A stretch of DNA of 64,000 nt from Alnus glutinosa (taxonomy: Eukaryota; Streptophyta; Magnoliopsida; Fagales; Betulaceae), in assembly GCF_958979055.1 (NCBI RefSeq), contig NC_084899.1:25115501-25179500 (forward strand). Direction: 5' to 3'. Within the stretch, counting starts at the first letter, position 1. Each line of letters starts with the position of its first letter. The position numbers and the translations under genes are program-made. Below, piece after piece: positions 1 through 12,134 of the stretch. Below the pieces are notes generated by a model that had not been told where the DNA came from, did no database searches, and saw nothing but the letters and a program-made list of their open reading frames with translations.

Positions 1-926
1 ACGTGCGCCGGGGTGCGCCACAGGAGTGAGATGCGCACGGAGTTTCGTGTACGCGACGGCGAGTTATGCGGGAGTGGGGTGTTAATGTGTGCACCGGTAT
101 ATGTTAGCGAGCTCTCGTGATTCAGATGGGGGGGGTGGGGTTTACTTCGGTTCAGGTTTTTGCTTTTTGTGTTTTGGGCACACAAAGTTACTTCGGTTCA
201 GATTTTCTTTTTGGGACAAACTTGTTTTGTTGCCCACGAAGCTTTGTTTAAAGAAAGGGCAATGCCAAATTTTCACAACCAATTTCATATCATCTCAATG
301 AGTCCATGTGTCGTATTTTAAGCGGTTACTATTTTTATTTTATAAAATAATTATCATATATATATATACCGCCATAAAATTAATGTGAAAATCTAAAATA
401 AAGAGTAACATTACTTTAAAAGAAAACATACCCTCTGCAGTATAAAAGACTTAAGACTGAATCGGCTACAATTCGATCCAAACTATAATTTGTGCCCGGT
501 CTTAATGAAATAGGGTCAGAATGAGCCTTTTTATCAAAAATAGGTGTCCGAACAGTTCAAGATGCGGGCGAGATCCTCTGAAGGTGGACTTCATCCAAGT
601 TTTCTCTATCAATTAGTTGTAATCCAAACAGTGAATTACGAAGAAAATCAAATTGTGATAGAGCAATTGTCGGCCTTTGGAAAGGCAATCACGGAGTTGA
701 TGGTATAGGCGCCTCACCTACAACTCTACGGCAACATGTTTATTCCGGAGAGAGAGAAAGAAGGATGGGTAGGAAATGTCAAATCCGTACGTCCAAAATG
801 TTTATTCCGTTCACATGAAGTCCGTACTCTACAGCGTGAAAATTCTGCAGGCTGGAATTTGGCAAGTCAAACACGTTGAACTTATGGATCCCACTTAAAG
901 GCTTTTCTTTTTTTCTTTTTTTTTTT

Positions 927-982
927 CTTTTTTCTTTTTTCTTTTTTCTTTTTTCTTTTTTCTTTTTTCTTTTTTCTTTTTT
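927..982. repeat. (CTTTTTT)n microsatellite
   Basis: A 7-base unit of one C and six T is repeated about eight times in a row. It lies in spacer DNA and produces a lysine-rich open frame on the minus strand that is not a gene. Confidence 0.9.
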
Positions 983-2094
983 GGGCATGCATATGAATGT
1001 TAGGTAGCTTTATTCTTTTGGATATTTCTTGCTAAGCAAATAAGGGATCCCACATCATGTAATTTCTTGCCTAATTTGCAGCTAATTTGAGGGGGCAATT
1101 GACAGAGAATTTCAAGAGGCCCAATGATCCTTTGGCAGGTCTTGTGCATGTTGCTCGAGCAAGTGAGCTTCAACGGGATTCTTTCTCGTGTTGGGGTTGG
1201 ATTAATTGAATAAATTGCAGTCAATTCTGATCCATCCGTAAATAAGCACTTTTAAACTGATTATGGTCGGTCGATCTCATAAATCAACCAATAGGCAATT
1301 ACTAATTCCCCACCTTGTAATTTGTGGATAAAAACAGCCAAAAATTTCAACTTTCATAGTCCAAAATTATTTGAAGAAAAAATATGATGCATGCAGTTAT
1401 TAAATTCTTACCAAATGACTAACTTTAAGTTTTTCCTTAAAAGATTGATTGAGTTCATGCGTTGTATATGTATAAAATATACAGTTTTGGTTTAGGTACC
1501 GTAAAAATAAAAATAAAAAATTACTTCATATATACTACAAATTTTTTAACGGTTCATTTTCATAGAAAACTTATAATTAACACTAGACGGTTAAAAAAAC
1601 AATAATAATTTATTTTTATTTTTTTTACAGAGTTGTAACTTGTAAAAAGAGGCCATCTAGTGTTTCAACAAACAAATCGTGCAATCATTCAAAGGAGAAG
1701 TGAGCTGGCATCCAAAGGGCCCGGAGCATCAGAGTTGTTGACAACAATGCTAAAAGAGGAGGATACTAGTCATTCATCAATCATCATAACCGCCTGCCCC
1801 TTCCGAGTGAGTGTTCCACATCATATTAATCAAATGTTTCCGTATTTCAGTTTTCATCATAATGTTTTTACAAATTTACGTGATAATTTTTTTTTTAAGT
1901 GTCAAAATAATTAAATAATAAAATTTGACATGTAAATTTAATTGTTTAATGATTGACGTAAGTTGTCATGTTAATTTGTAAAAAATTTATAATAAAAATT
2001 GTAAGGTTGAACTTTTAAGATGAGAATCAAGATTTTTTTTTTTTTTTGAGAGTTTAAAAAAAGAAAAAGAACAAGAAAAGTTTCAGATTCAAAT

Positions 2095-2255
2095 AATGTT
2101 TTTTAAAAAAATAGAAAATATGTGTTTTCAAATCACTAACAAGGGATGCGTTTTTAAAACTACAATTTTTAAGGCCAAATGCTTAATTGCCCTTTTAAAA
2201 ATTATGTTTTCAAATGGTACGTTTTGAAACTGCAAATCTAAACGGACCCTAATTA
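2095..2255. mobile_element. MITE remnant, AAATCGCAA-type family
   Basis: The stretch alternates short blocks such as GCGTTTTTAAAAC and ends with AAATCTAAACGGACCCTAAT, the reverse complement of the start of the copy at 26961 (GGGTCCGTTTAGATTTGCG). The same AT-rich vocabulary recurs at 26773-27135, 53467-53790 and 56838-57063. Outer ends and TSD are not certain. Confidence 0.4.
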
Positions 2256-2444
2256 CAAGTGAACCCATGATCCAATCTGTGTATATCTCTAGCGGAGAAA
2301 AAACACTGCATGCAATGGCACTTAATTGAATTGGTTAATTAATTGAGTTTGTAAACCATGCTCCTCCAAATTCACCCAAGACTTCCAAGTGAAATTGCAA
2401 GCTTTATTGTGCATGTATATCTTTTCAACTTGGTTTTATGAATT

Positions 2445-4098
2445 TCAAGAACCAACAAGGCCTTTGTGGCGAGCATATGAAATTGTGAATAAGAAGAGGG
2501 ATGAGCAAACTACTCCTGTGAGGATGACCACCTAAAAGAAATAAGAAAGGAAGGTTATCACACGATCGAATGATTAAGTATATTGGCAAGACATGGCAGA
2601 ATGCTTTTTTTTATTATTATTATTCTTGCCTTCTTGGGGGGATCTAATTTTCTTTTCATTATGAGAAATTAATACATACCCATTTGAATATGTATCCATG
2701 GCCAGCTTGCTTCCATATAGTTGGGAAGTTCATGCCAAATATTGCAGCCACCAAAGAATACACAGACAAACAAACAGTTCCAGAACTTAGGAACAGTTCT
2801 AGCTGCCACAGAGAAAAGATAAAGTATGATAAAACTTCATAAACATGATGTAGATGCAACTGTTTTAGCCAGAATTATATGAAAAAAATATTTGTGGCCA
2901 ACTCGATCGGTTGCAGTAAAAGAAGCATGCATGTTGATGATAAGGAGAGATACAGGTGAATAAATTAACTTGGACAGGGAAAGGGAGATCATACATTTAG
3001 AGCTCAAATACAGTACCTGAATCAGCTGATTTCGATGATTATCTAGCTGCAACAAGGGATGCATAAGGAATTTGTTAGGTTTTTAGCGTTGCTGACAAAT
3101 TCAGTATCAAAACGTATTTTTATTTAAGGTTTAGGTCTAGGGTTAAGTCGGTGTAAAAGTTGGTCCAAGACATAATTAAGAATTCAAGTTTGGATTAAAT
3201 CGGTCATATCTTTTGATTCCGACATCAAATAAAGGCAAAAACTAACTCAAAAGGATACAACTTTGAATTTCATGATGCATTCACGCACCTGGATATTGAT
3301 GTAATCCTCTGTGTCATCAATGTATTCACGCAGCTGGCCAAAATAAGATTATTTAGAAAAGCATCAACATGGACCAACATGAAACACTAAATATGTTTTG
3401 AGAAAATTCAAATCTACAATATTACTAAGGATAATTAGGATTCCACGAACAATAGACTGGAGAAGTCAACATGCATGTTAGTACAGGTTGATGCATACCG
3501 TAGTCAATTTGTTCATTGTGCCATCAATTTGCATGAAGTATGCCTGTAAAATATTTCAGCGTGAGTTTAATTTTAGTTTTAGCAAAACCTACAACAATTA
3601 GATGACATTTTTATAACCTCAAGCAACATTTCAAGCTCCTCCACATCATTCTCCCCTTGAGTTGTTGCAGCACTTGCCCTACTTGTCTTGGATATCTTTG
3701 AGCCTATGGTAGGAGAGTTAAGAAACCAATTGGAAGCAACAGAGCCACTGACAGGTGAAGATGCCCCAGCCAACTTTCTTGACAAGTAAAGGTCTGCCAT
3801 ATCATCGTCATCATCAAGAAGTTGTTCGAGTTCATCCCTTACCTGAGGAAACCAGAAAACCAGTGAAAACAGTTAAAATCCTTTAGCTTGTGATGTAACT
3901 ACCACCCTGATCCTATTCCATCTTTTGTGCCAACTGCCAATTGGTAAAAAGTGTACTACTCTTTTCTGTGTTGTAGTGTGTTTACTGGTTTGTTTTGATT
4001 TAAACTCCATACAATAGATCTTGTCAAAACATTCTCCTATTGCTATCTATAAGGACCAATTCTTATTCTCAGCATTTCCTTTCCCATTTTTTTCTCCT

Positions 4099-4141
<43 letters not shown>

Positions 4142-7053
4142 ATGTAAATTAGAATGAAGTGATTGATGTTTTTATTTAGGTGATCAATGAGAATGATTTA
4201 TGATTGAAGGAGAAATTAAGAAAGCAATGATAACACTGGTCACAAATTTCTTCAACCTGCAACAACCATGTGCATTAGGGTATATGTAATAATTGGATTA
4301 GTATTGAATTTGTAATTGTTCTTTTGGGGCTGCCAACAGAAAAAAAAGAAAGAAAAAAAAAGAGTTATTCTTTTGGGAATGAATAATAGAAATCTCCAAG
4401 TAAGCTGATATACACTACCATTAACAGACTCAAAACTTTAAAGCCAATATCATGAGATTGTACTAAGATCCAGTCCCCCATAACCGAAGACGACTACTCC
4501 ATGAAGTAGTCTACAGGTCTGTCTAACGTTTTGCTTTTCATCTTTTTGTTTCTTTACTTTCTTATAGAATAGTCAGGACAAGATGCCCTGCAGCACCAAC
4601 AAAGCAGCTGCTACAGCCTATCTGAAGTCCTGTGCTCAATCAATTAAGAGTTGATCAACCTCCTAAGACAAATAAAACTCATCTATAGAGGAAATATATA
4701 TGTCTAATCAACTTCATACAAAAAGAAAGGAATTTAACCAGCCAAAGGGAAAGGAATTTTACCTAAATTCAAGATTCCAGATGCCGTGTAGATATCAACA
4801 TACCTTTTGAACCCGATTTGTCAACCTTGTCATTGCACTTTTCAATTTGCGCACCCGATCCAAATTACGACTGCTAATCTGCATGTTATGGAAAGTGTTA
4901 TACAAGAAAGCAGAAGCTTGTCATCTGAACTCTTTGCAAGTCTAGAAATCACCATCAAGAGAACAATACTTACCTTCAAAACAGATGGTATTAATTCATG
5001 CAACTTTTCAGCTCAACACAACAAGAAGCACATCAACACAGTTGTTTCAACATATTCCATTTCATATTGCTACCTTAAGTGCCTAAATGCATTCCTCCAA
5101 AGTAGGGCTGGCAATTTTTTATACGACTCGTGAATCCGACATGAAATTAGCAGGTTAGGGTTGAGGGGTTTGACCCGTTTAATTTAATGAGTTGAGTTAG
5201 GGTTGACCTATTTAGTCTTATACTCATGCCTTAACATAACACAACTCAAACCCGACACTCGACATTTTAGACTAGCAATTTTTTACGCATGAATTCAATA
5301 TAAAATTTGCAGGTTAGAGTTGATGGGTCTGACTCGTTTAATTAAATAGGTCAGATTATGATTGATTTATAGCCTTATACTCAAGCATCGATACTACGTA
5401 ACCCGAACACAACAAGGGAGCACTACTCGCCACTCCTCTCCAAAGTTGGCCTGTATGAAAATATAACTAGAAATCGCTTAGTTAAAAAGTGGTTCTTGGC
5501 TTAGTTGTACAAAACCTAGTATCCTATCCTATATTTTGAATAAAGACGAGCTAGATTAAAGCATGCAATGGAATGAAGAATGCAGGGTTTCAGTTCGATG
5601 CAGGAGTGACCTTGCTGGCTGCTATGTAGTTTAAAATAAGACACAATAGTGGGCGTTTGGAGCATCCACTCTTCTTCAGAAACACACAAGTAACTAACTA
5701 ACTAATTCTTTGTTGACAACCTAGGATCAAATTGCAATTCAAGTTATCCAGAGAGACCACTGGAACATACGGATGTCTCAAAAAGTAACAAGCAGTAAAT
5801 TAACTGTCAAGCATTTGCACCAAAGTGGAAATATAAAACGTAGCCAACAAAAGATGCAGCACACAAAGATATAGGGCTAAATTGAATTCTATGTATGGTA
5901 TGCAAGACAGCAATTAAATCATGACTTAGCTTTAACTGATCTCAACATGTAAATGGAATTCGTCTGTACAAGTAAAAGGGTGACAGCTCAGTGAACAAGC
6001 TTTATACCTTGGAGGTCAGCTCATCTAAAGCTGGATAAACTTCAGTCTCAAGTTCTCTTGTGCGTGCATCAAGAAAACTGCAAATGGCTTCTAGTGCAAC
6101 TTCTAAGGCTTGGAATTCGAATGGAAACTCTGCATAATCGAGCCAAAGCAAGAGTGTTGGTGGTGTGGCACCAAAATTTAGAATCAGAATGCGTTATGAA
6201 CAAGAAAAATGAAACTATTCCTCCATAGAATGCCAAAACTGGCAAGAAAAAGCGTCATTATTAAGTCTTGTACCGTTTTCTTCACCACTTTCAACGCCCG
6301 GGTGCTCTTCTTCTTCTGCCTGGCCTTGGCAAATGGCGTTTGCTAAAGGCAATCGTCTTTGGAGTTCCTCGACTAGAGGAATTACGTTGTCATCAAATGG
6401 ATCTCTAAGCAGTACCTACAAAAAAAGAACAAAAACAAAGCGTGATCAATTTCCTCAAAATAATTCACTCCGATTCACGTGAAGCCGACATTTCCTTGTA
6501 CCTACCAAATACTAAACAGGACAGAAAAAGGTACTGTTCAAAGTAAAGTAAAAGAATTTCAACCCTGCCCAGGAAAAAAACAAAAAGTTCACCCCTCAAA
6601 AGATATTCAGAAATCACCATTCCCCCAAAACCCAGGAAAAAAAAAAAAAGATTTTTACCTCTTCTGCTGTGATTATTGCTTTGATGTGCTGGAAAACAAA
6701 ACCCAGATAAAAGATTAGCGAAAGAAGTGAATACATCATCCACAGAAAAAAACTAAAATCAAAGCAAATAAAATAAAATATAAAAGCACAAGTGAATGTG
6801 AAGCAAGGAATTTTCTATTCACCTCCAAGTTGAGAACAATAACTTTTTCCCTGCCAAGAATGGTGGAAGGGTAGGAAAGCAGGGGATCCAGAATTCGAAG
6901 ATCTCTAGCGTGAATCTGAACTCGTCGCATAATAGCATACTTGTCCACATCTAGTATGGAACTCCTCCCACAGTGGTCCAGCAAAACCCAGCTCCTTGAA
7001 ACGGCTGTCTTCTTCTTCAAAGAAGCTTCAATCTCGAACCCATCACGAGCCAT
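2445..7053 (-). CDS. MRS2-7: Magnesium transporter MRS2-7/MRS2-2-like (CorA family)
   Basis: Eleven exons join in frame to a 384-residue protein: 6823-7053, 6659-6688, 6274-6415, 6008-6129, 4804-4878, 3618-3842, 3499-3543, 3289-3333, 3017-3046, 2680-2802, 2445-2531. All introns are GT..AG. The start is the first in-frame ATG after upstream non-coding sequence. Seen: MDVDK-like block [20 protein letters not shown], the long helical stalk with coiled-coil segments, the diagnostic GMN motif at about residues 338-340 at the end of TM1 (about 318-337), and TM2 at about 357-378. Family knowledge: MRS2/MGT proteins form pentameric Mg2+ channels in plant membranes. The tail [10 protein letters not shown] and the motif [15 protein letters not shown] point to the MRS2-2/MRS2-7 subgroup. 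Whether it sits in ER, plastid or plasma membrane cannot be read here. Intron 4 carries a small hAT element (5103-5437). Confidence 0.93.
5103..5437. mobile_element. Non-autonomous hAT element in MRS2 intron 4
   Basis: The 335-bp insertion is flanked by the 8-bp direct repeat CTCCAAAG (5095-5102 and 5438-5445), the TSD length of hAT transposons. Its left end reads TAGGGCTGGCAA and the inverted right end AGGAGTGGCGA, an imperfect TIR. Inside, two diverged copies of a unit of about 165 bp lie head to tail (CTGGCAATTTTTTA near 5108 and CTAGCAATTTTTTA near 5271). It has no coding capacity. Confidence 0.7.
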
Positions 7054-9179
7054 AAATCCAGTAACTCTGTGTTTGCAAAGTGCAAAGCAAATTAAGTAGG
7101 TGAAGAGCAATAACTATGGTTGGTGCTTGTGAATTGCCATGTAAAGTAAGGTTTGTGTTTGAGGTAAGAAGATTGGTGGATTGGAAAAATTGGGTTGTGC
7201 TGGGAGAAGTTGGGTTATGGAGGGGAGCAGAGTGTTGGCATTGGTGGAATCATTGGAGCTCTGAGAGATATTTGCATGGGGGGAGTTTAGTGGCTGGTAG
7301 ACTGGCAGTGGAATGTTGGAGTGCGAGTTAAAAATTGGAGGGGAAAAGGTTTGAAACTCCATGTTAAACTCTTGCCTCTACTCTCGGTGTGTATGCGCGT
7401 GGTATAGATGAATAGAAGCTTAATTCTATTTATTGTTATAATTATTTTTTTATAACAAGAAAGAATTTGATATATATACACGATTAACTAATTAAATATT
7501 ATATTGTACTAGCGCTCACGTACAGTTCTATTACCTAAATTGTCTTTCATTGCTACAATCTTAATTGTCTCATATTTGTTTAGTACAATATTAATTATAT
7601 GAAAAGCTCTTCTTTTCGAATAAAGGGTGGTCGTGGGTAATGAATGCGACCGATTAATATCCACATGTATGTACACCTTTACCTTCCAAACTATGTTATG
7701 CTGAAGCACCGCATGACGTAATCCTGACAAGAACGTCAAGAATTTAAGGAATGGAGTTTATAACGCTCATGTCTCCCATTAGAAATTAAAGATGAGGATC
7801 TTCAATTGTAAAATGTGATAGTATGTTACGATTATAAATATTTCACATCGATTAATTAAGTGCTTTTTTATTTTTTAAAATAAAAAAAATTAATAAACAA
7901 CCAAAAACACAAAACTCTCAAAATTATTTTAATTTTTATATCATATTGAAATATAATTTTAAATAAAAATTAACAACAAGCTGAGTCTGCTCTCTTATTT
8001 CTACGCCCCTTTTTCTTTTTCTTTTCATTGGATCGTTATTCTCCCTATGAGTTAAAGCGCGTGGAGAGAGCCGAAAATGACAAATTGTCTTGCTCACCTA
8101 CCAGGCTACCATGTTAATAATAGTGAAGATTGAAGGGTAAGGCAACTTGATGAAAACGATTCTTTGGAGCGGAGCTTTCCCTCTTGAGTTGGGTTGGAAA
8201 AAAATATATATACACCCAAACAATTTTTCTTTTTCTTTTTTTATTTATAAGAATAATGTTACGCACTATATTTTTATCATATTTTAGTGATGCGGGTGCG
8301 GTCGATTTGTTTTTGAATTTATTTTTTAATTAGGGTTAATTCAAAAGTTGATTAACCATATCAGATCAATAAAGTGGAATAAAATTTTAATTTATAACAT
8401 TTTTTTTTTTTTATACTGCATGTGATAATCGAGTAATGCTATATGTTATATTCTCTATTTTGCTAGGTTAACGTGGTAACACCCGTCACCTATTAAAACA
8501 GTCTTTGTTAAAAAAAAAAAAACACTTTATCATTTTCTAAGTGATTTAATTCAACTTGACATCTGTCCTCTAAAAAAGCTAATTGGATTAATAAATTAAC
8601 ACCACAAAGTAACGTTGTCACACCCTCTATCAAGAAGTTGATTGAAGTATAAATATTTTTACCGTGTAAATTTTACATAATTTATTGTAAGGTAAGGAAA
8701 GTTTACATAATTAATCTGAATTTCTGATATCTCATGAACAGATCGAAAAGAGACCACAATTATTTGTACTTGGACGAACACATAATAGGTTAAACTACTG
8801 AATAGCAAAAGGTGTTTCTCCTTTCGGTTTGTGCTCTTTAGCTATATATATATATAACTTTCCTTTTGGAAGTTCCTTCTAATTAATACCAAACATGTCC
8901 TAACAACTAATTAAGCAAAATACGAAATATGCTCTTCTGAATTACCACACTCTTTTTTTTTTTTTTTTTTTTCTTTTTTTTTCTTTTTTTTGGCATGCCC
9001 TTTTCGATCTCGTTGTCAAAACAACAAATCGAAAAAGAAAAAAACAGCGTCTTTAGATTAGCATTTTTGAGTGTTTGCAAGTGTCATGGTCGAATAGACA
9101 CTAGTGACCCACATCGTACTTTTAAATTCCCATCCTATTGGCTTTCCTGACCTCATATTTTTCCTAATTTCTTGATAGG

Positions 9180-9213
9180 TCCACGTGCCCGGGCAGGTCT
9201 CGGACACGTGGAC
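9180..9213. promoter_or_regulatory. Paired G-box (CACGTG) inverted motif
   Basis: Two CACGTG hexamers lie 22 bases apart inside inverted flanks (GTCCACGTG and CACGTGGAC). CACGTG is the core bound by plant bZIP and bHLH factors. It sits 2.1 kb upstream of the MRS2 start codon and 6.5 kb from GAUT, so its target is unclear. Confidence 0.3.
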
Positions 9214-10112
9214 TCCAGGGAATTAAGCCTCGATCTCACAATTGTAGTCAAGTTGCGATCCAATAAGAAATTGCAGCCACTTCGGATCCTATTTTGATAC
9301 ACACGACATGAACTACTTTTTTAGGGCATATCTATGTCATCACTAATTAAAATTCATAAGTGGTTTTGAAAGTTTTACCTCACATTTTAAATATTGAAGT
9401 TTGGGCATAACATGGGAGTTGTTCTCAAATTTCCAACCAGGATGCATCTTTTATTGATCCTTTGTCTAAATTGTTAGTCTTTTAAGGAATAGAATCCTCT
9501 TTATTTCACTTTTAGATTTCACGTGCTTAACTTTTTGATATGATGCAATACGGTAAAAATGTTGCAGCATACATCATATATACCGTTATATGCAACAAAA
9601 TAAAATCTCGACCATACAATAACTTATGAAAAAACTTCATTTGCCACTTCCAATATTTCATCATTTTTGCAATTATATCCTTAAACTTTAAAAAGCATCA
9701 ATTTAATATATTCATTTTTCAATTTTTCTCAATTTCAATTATTCGTTAGGAATTTCGGTTAAATCCTAACGGATAAATGTCAAAATTTTCAAAATGCATT
9801 TCTTTTCTTTTCTTTTTTTAGAAAAAAAAAAATTGCAAAGATTTAAGCGTTGGACAAGATTTAATAGAATTTACAAAGTACCCACAGTTAAATCTTTGAA
9901 GAAAAAAAAAACATGATTATTTTGGAAAATTTTACAATATTTAACAGAAAATCCTAATGAATGATTGAAAATAAAATAAATAAAAAAATAAAAAAATAAA
10001 ATTGAAAGATAGATGTACTAAATTGCTACCTTTTAAAGTTTAAGAATATGATTACAAAAAATGATAAAAAGGTTAAGTGAATTTTTCTCATAACTTAAGT
10101 GAAATTAAGTAG

Positions 10113-10379
10113 ATGATCCACAGTTACCAAGCAGTGCTACAACAATTAAGCAAAAAGGATAAAATATTATCTTATGTAGATATCTCATTATCATCAATGA
10201 ATCAAGGATCAGTTTATCACGACCAAGCAACAACTTTGCTAGGCACCAAAGCTTTGGTATTTGGTAGCAATGAAAAGGCAAAAATCAGATGGAAGGTTTT
10301 GCAAGCCAATTGGCACAAAATTAACAATGAGTCAAAGACACATATTTCGTGGTCCAATGGCCAACAAATGTCTATTTAA
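10113..10379 (+). other. Unassigned 88-codon ORF
   Basis: An ATG-initiated frame of 88 codons stands out from surrounding AT-rich DNA by its more balanced codon content (QAVLQQLSKKDK, then ATTLLGTKALVFG, then IRWKVLQANWHKI). I do not recognise a family, signal peptide or membrane segment. It could be a relic exon of a transposon or gene. Nothing around it suggests an intact transcription unit. Confidence 0.2.
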
Positions 10380-10639
10380 GAAATCTTAATTAATACTTAT
10401 GAGTTGCTGTTGCGCGTTTACTTATAAAAATGTGGTTTTTAGTATTATATTTTTAATTTAATTTAATTTTTTAAAAATAATGATTGATGTAAAAGTTTAT
10501 TTGAACTGTCATATTTAGAAGGTTGAATAAAAGTGTGATTTTAGTATAATTCTTAAAAAAATGCTTGTGTATAATTTATTCATAAACTCACATGAGTTAT
10601 ATGTTAGTCCACATAAGTGTCACATGACACAACATGGGT

Positions 10640-10810
10640 GAGCACAAGGGCTGAGCTAGCATTTGGAATTTGAGGGGTAAAAAAAAATAAAAAAAAAATT
10701 ATATTTGGGGGAGGGGCAAAACTAAAAAGATAGTGCAAAATTATTTGGGGGGCAAAAAAAAAAAAAATTGTGCAAAATAGTGAAAAAAATATTTTTAAGG
10801 GAATTTTTTT
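10640..10810. mobile_element. Possible relative of the GTGGCGGAG hAT MITE
   Basis: The segment beginning GGGCTGAGCTAGCATTTGG resembles the inverted right end of the hAT-like MITE at 23784-23937 (GGAGTTAGCATTTAGAATTTGG), then runs into A-rich and GGGGCAAAA blocks. No TSD was found. Confidence 0.3.
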
Positions 10811-11205
10811 TTTCCTAATGAATAGTGCTAGGGATACTATAACTTTGTAATATAAAGTTATTTACAAACTGATGTAACAATTCATAATTGGTAAATTAAC
10901 TAAGCAAAAAAAATTGGTTTATCATTTCTCTTAATTATTTAGTCAACCATGGATCATTACGTTAGATTGTAAATTACTTTATAGTAAAAGTTGTTGTACT
11001 TTAAGTGTTTTCTTGAATATATTAAGCAAAAAAATTTAATGAATAAATTTAATTATTTAATGACTAACTTGAAATGTCATGTAAATTATCACAATAATTT
11101 GTAGTACTCCGGGTACCACTCAAATGTTTGATTCTATTCCCCCAAGTCCTTTTGAATTAAAGAACATATGCTATACATATTTTAATTATGAGGAATGATA
11201 CATGC

Positions 11206-11316
11206 ACTCATGGTGTACAACAAATGCACTATCACAAGGCACAATGGAGTGTGTCCCACTCAATTGTGCCACACTCCATTGTGCCTTGTGGTAGTGCACT
11301 TGTTATACGCCATAAG
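11206..11316. mobile_element. Foldback MITE with a stem of about 45 bp
   Basis: Left arm 11206-11253 and right arm 11270-11316 are near-perfect inverted copies; both carry CACAAGGCACAATGGAGTGTG when read in the same sense, with a few mismatches further out. A loop of about 16 bases separates them. If transcribed it would form a hairpin. No ORF. Confidence 0.65.
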
Positions 11317-11583
11317 TATTTTGAGTATTTCCCTTTAATTATAAATGTAAACATAAATTTTGCATAACCAATGGGTCAACTTGAGAACCTATCCAATCTC
11401 AATCAAATTAAAAGTGTTAATTCAAAATAAATTCAATCCGTGTTGGATTAGACAGGCTCTAATTATTGAGTAAGGATAAAAGTTTTCTTTGTGTCCCTCT
11501 AATAAGGACGTGTCTTTTAAAATCATGATTGGGTTTGTGATTGATTATTATTCAATTTAATCAAACCACAATTTTAAAAGACA

Positions 11584-11608
11584 ATATATATATATATATA
11601 TATATATA
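11584..11608. repeat. (AT)n microsatellite
   Basis: Uninterrupted AT dinucleotides, about 12 units. Confidence 0.85.
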
Positions 11609-12029
11609 ATTTTATTTTATTTTATTTTTTTTAAAAAAAGAGAAAGCGTTAATAATGAAGAAAAATACTATAAACTACATTTTGATCTCACAACGTTATA
11701 CTATAGTGGCCTCAACCAACAATTATATTTTTTTTAAAAAAAGAACGATAGAATGGCGGTTACTTAGCTTTTTGATTCTATTTGGATGGAGGAGTGTCCT
11801 CTACTATTTGATTCAATGAAGTTTAATTCTTCATTTTGAAAAAAAAAAGAAAAAAAAAAAGAAAAAAAAAGTTGGTTGAAATTGTCATGTCATCATTGTG
11901 GGATAAAAATATGATTTTTAACATTATGCTAATTGTAAAACAAAATACCCAATAATATAATACTATAATAATGCTATAAACCAAATTTTTATTATACTAC
12001 TATCTTATTTGCAGAGGTGACAATATCAA

Positions 12030-12134
12030 GGGGTAGCTTAATCGGTTGGGAACCACGCCTCATGAAGCGGAGGTTACTAATTTGAATTTGCCCTCCCCTT
12101 TTGTGTGGACATGTTAAAAAAAAAAAAAAAAAAA
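12030..12134 (+). mobile_element. tRNA-derived SINE, sense copy
   Basis: The head reads GGGGTAGCTTAATCGG, where TAGCTTAATCGG fits the pol III box A consensus TRGYNNARNNGG. A degenerate box B follows about 35 bases downstream (GGTTACTAATTTGAAT). The element ends in an A-rich tail of about 19 bases. A second copy lies inverted at 60634-60752 with the same head and spacing. A TSD here is not clean. Confidence 0.7.

Larger units (their letters stand above)
1..2444. other. Spacer downstream of the magnesium transporter gene
   Basis: No gene is supported here. The first 130 bases are unusually GC-rich for the window, and the rest is AT-rich. It holds a CTTTTTT microsatellite near 927-982, scattered poly-T tracts, and a MITE-like stretch near 2095-2255. 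Two short open stretches (about 1075-1210 plus and 1660-1815 plus) look faintly exon-like, but I could not match them to a family. Confidence 0.6.

Noticed and set aside
779-988. Lysine-rich minus-strand frame
   Set aside because: Produced by the CTTTTTT microsatellite.
1060-1212. Plus-strand frame NLRGQLTENFKRPNDPLAG ending in a stop after a possible acceptor
   Set aside because: It looks like a last exon but has no recognisable family and no upstream exons within the window.
1660-1914. Exon-like open frame (QRRSELASKGPGASELLTTML) with a possible acceptor and a GTGAGT donor
   Set aside because: A stop codon follows the acceptor in this frame, no partner exons are visible and I know no matching family.
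7114-7362. 82-codon minus-strand ORF just upstream of the MRS2 start
   Set aside because: Low-complexity Ser/Asn/Pro composition with no conservation I know; probably 5' UTR or promoter sequence, at most an upstream ORF.
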